Shown in pieces: positions 62,797 through 64,000 of a DNA stretch of 64,000 nt. A model generated the notes under the pieces. That model saw only the letters and a list, made by a program, of their open reading frames with translations. It did no database searches and was not told the origin of the DNA. This DNA comes from CALBJU01 sp965247125 (GTDB lineage Bacteria > Bacteroidota > Rhodothermia > Rhodothermales > UBA10348). The first letter of the stretch is position 1; the number at the start of each line of letters is the position of its first letter. The stretch lies in contig CBDFGO010000001.1 in NCBI GenBank assembly GCA_965247125.1, positions 496,001-560,000 on the forward strand, in the 5' to 3' direction. The translations under genes and the position numbers were made by a program.

Positions 62797-63288
62797 TTAC
62801 TGCCAGTGTGTGTCGTCGGTCACGTCGAAACCCTGAGCGTCATCGTCGCTCATCGCGTTAAGAAGAATTTTAATATCTCTCGACTTCCTTGCGACCTGCT
62901 TCGATTTGGCAAAGGTTGTTTTCAGCGCGGAAAGATCAGAGGGGTTGACGGTCGTACCCTCTGTCAGGGCAATCAGCATGACGGTGATTTCATCCAGCCA
63001 ATTCACGGTAGGATGAGCATCAAGTATTCGCGCTGCCCGTTCGCGGCGTAGCTCCTCCCGTCTTTTATCGGCCCATCCCCCAAACGGGACATGAGCGTCG
63101 ATGATCGCTTGAATTGCAGAGCGGTCCGATTCTTCTGGGCCGAGGACCTCGAAGTACATCGGAACTCTCGTAGCCTTTCCATCAACGATTTTGCGGTTGA
63201 CCGTTTTGTACCCTGTCACGACAATTCCCCCGGCGATAATTTCGTCGTGCAGGTTCGGTCCTGGTCTTTCGAGTAGATCAAATTTCAT
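62797..63288 (-). CDS. Phage-like hypothetical protein
   Basis: 163 residues, no signal or membrane segment. Rich in Arg/Lys/Glu helices (A-D-K-R-R-E-E-L-R-R-E-R-A-A-R-I-L). It follows the virion-like gene at 63290 by one base, on the same strand, so it is probably part of a phage gene cluster. No domain recognised. Confidence 0.6.
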   Translation of the reverse strand: MKFDLLERPGPNLHDEIIAGGIVVTGYKTVNRKIVDGKATRVPMYFEVLGPEESDRSAIQAIIDAHVPFGGWADKRREELRRERAARILDAHPTVNWLDEITVMLIALTEGTTVNPSDLSALKTTFAKSKQVARKSRDIKILLNAMSDDDAQGFDVTDDTHWQ

Positions 63289-63289
63289 T

Positions 63290-64000
63290 TCATGAACTAG
63301 GTTGGTAGATGAATTCCAAGCCTAATATTTGGATATACGAATCATCGGAAGCCATGACGAGGTTTGTCATGTCTCCTGCAACAATCTGTCCGACATACCC
63401 TGCGGTCATATCAAGAGCAATAACCTCGCTGATCGTCACGCTAAGGGTTTCGTTCAAGGCCGTGTCAGCCAGTGTTGCCGACTCGCCAATTCCGGCGACC
63501 GTCAAGTATCTGTCCCACTGCAATGTCTCAGTAGTATCAGGATAGATCCACATTTTCACGGAAACCACTGAGGCGAAATTGTCCGGTATTCTGAACTGGA
63601 AATAAATTTCGTCAGCACTTGATGCTCTCGTATACACGAAGGTTGCCGTCGAATCTGATCCTGTTTGAAATATGGGAGGGTAAGCAGCGAGTTTGTAAGT
63701 AGGATTCAGCCATAGCGAAACGTTAGGAGCATCCTGAACGCTCGGCAAAAACAGCATCCTGTCCGCGTGAGTGGCGATTCCCATCACCCGCGCTACGCTC
63801 GGAGCGGTCTGCGTAAGGGCTCCAGCCGTTGCCGATAGATAAATGGGATTTCCAACAGTCCAAGCCCAACTATCGTCACGAAGAATCGTGTTCGGCATGG
63901 CAAACAGACCGGCAGCGCCAGCAGCAATCGTTGCAATCGCAATAAAAACACCCCTCTCCGCTGGCGCAGTGCCATCTGCATCGGCTTTCCATGCTTTCCC
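63290..64000 (-). CDS. Phage virion-like protein, partial (runs off the right edge)
   Basis: The minus-strand frame is open from 63290 to the window edge, not just from the Met at 63898: hand translation of 63899-64000 reads K-A-W-K-A-D-A-D-G-T-A-P ... V-F-I-A-I-A with no stop. So at least 236 residues are present. Patterns such as G-N-P-I-Y-L-S-A-T-A-G and D-R-M-L-F-L resemble repeat segments of phage tail-fibre or capsid-decoration proteins, and the C-terminal part looks like a beta-rich binding domain. Tail fibre is a guess. Confidence 0.6.
   Translation of the reverse strand, partial: GKAWKADADGTAPAERGVFIAIATIAAGAAGLFAMPNTILRDDSWAWTVGNPIYLSATAGALTQTAPSVARVMGIATHADRMLFLPSVQDAPNVSLWLNPTYKLAAYPPIFQTGSDSTATFVYTRASSADEIYFQFRIPDNFASVVSVKMWIYPDTTETLQWDRYLTVAGIGESATLADTALNETLSVTISEVIALDMTAGYVGQIVAGDMTNLVMASDDSYIQILGLEFIYQPSS

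Overview
The window reads as a chromosomal segment from a Bacteroidota/Rhodothermota (FCB-group) bacterium of moderate GC, probably an uncultured marine or environmental lineage. The lineage clues are protein-level: a type IX secretion regulator of the PorX type (receiver plus PglZ domain, 17680-19245), a secreted beta-propeller protein with a C-terminal type A sorting domain (23733-25862), a Reg_prop sensor (left edge), a Rho factor with a long Arg/Gly/Asp-rich insertion, and sparse Shine-Dalgarno sites. No rRNA or complete tRNA gene was seen.

Layout. 1-12 kb: a partial Reg_prop sensor, an orphan Pycsar-effector-type membrane protein, a DUF305/LVIVD lipoprotein pair, a SGNH-type esterase, a tight four-gene run (ASCH-DUF1415 fusion, deaminase, DinB-like, VOC) and htpG. 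12-23 kb: housekeeping genes, with porX-tsaE-folC-rho in one direction, then ferritin, trmB, accC and a class-B J protein. 23-28 kb: exported repeat proteins and an AHSA1-type protein. 28.9-34.5 kb: a methionine-branch operon (SAM riboswitch, metB-like, metX, SDR, ACT-less aspartokinase, asd) followed by mscS. 35.6-39.3 kb: a MacB/FtsX-type permease split near its start by an IS3-family element. 39.5-46.5 kb: aroE-pgeF-nadE-ruvA, gdhA, queD and a hypothetical membrane protein.

46.5-60.7 kb is the accessory region and the most unusual part. It contains about 110-bp imperfect repeats with the architecture of integron attC sites (GCCTAAC-type and GTTAGGC-type end boxes, paired inner TTGCGG/CCGCAA boxes), each just downstream of a single minus-strand gene: an NTF2-like lipoprotein, a membrane nucleotidyl cyclase and an arginase-fold protein. 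No IntI-type integrase is visible, so it resembles an attC cluster lacking an integrase (CALIN). Two nearly identical IS1111-type (IS110 family) elements sit at exactly the same base of two of these sites. A different IS110-type element with the opposite non-coding layout lies beside the array. Next to it is a nested insertion: an IS256-family element inside a group II intron, inside the transposase gene of an IS3-family element. A tyrosine recombinase and a tRNA-3'-end-like sequence follow.

60.4-64 kb: small membrane or lipoprotein genes of unknown role and, at the right edge, phage-virion-like genes running out of the window.
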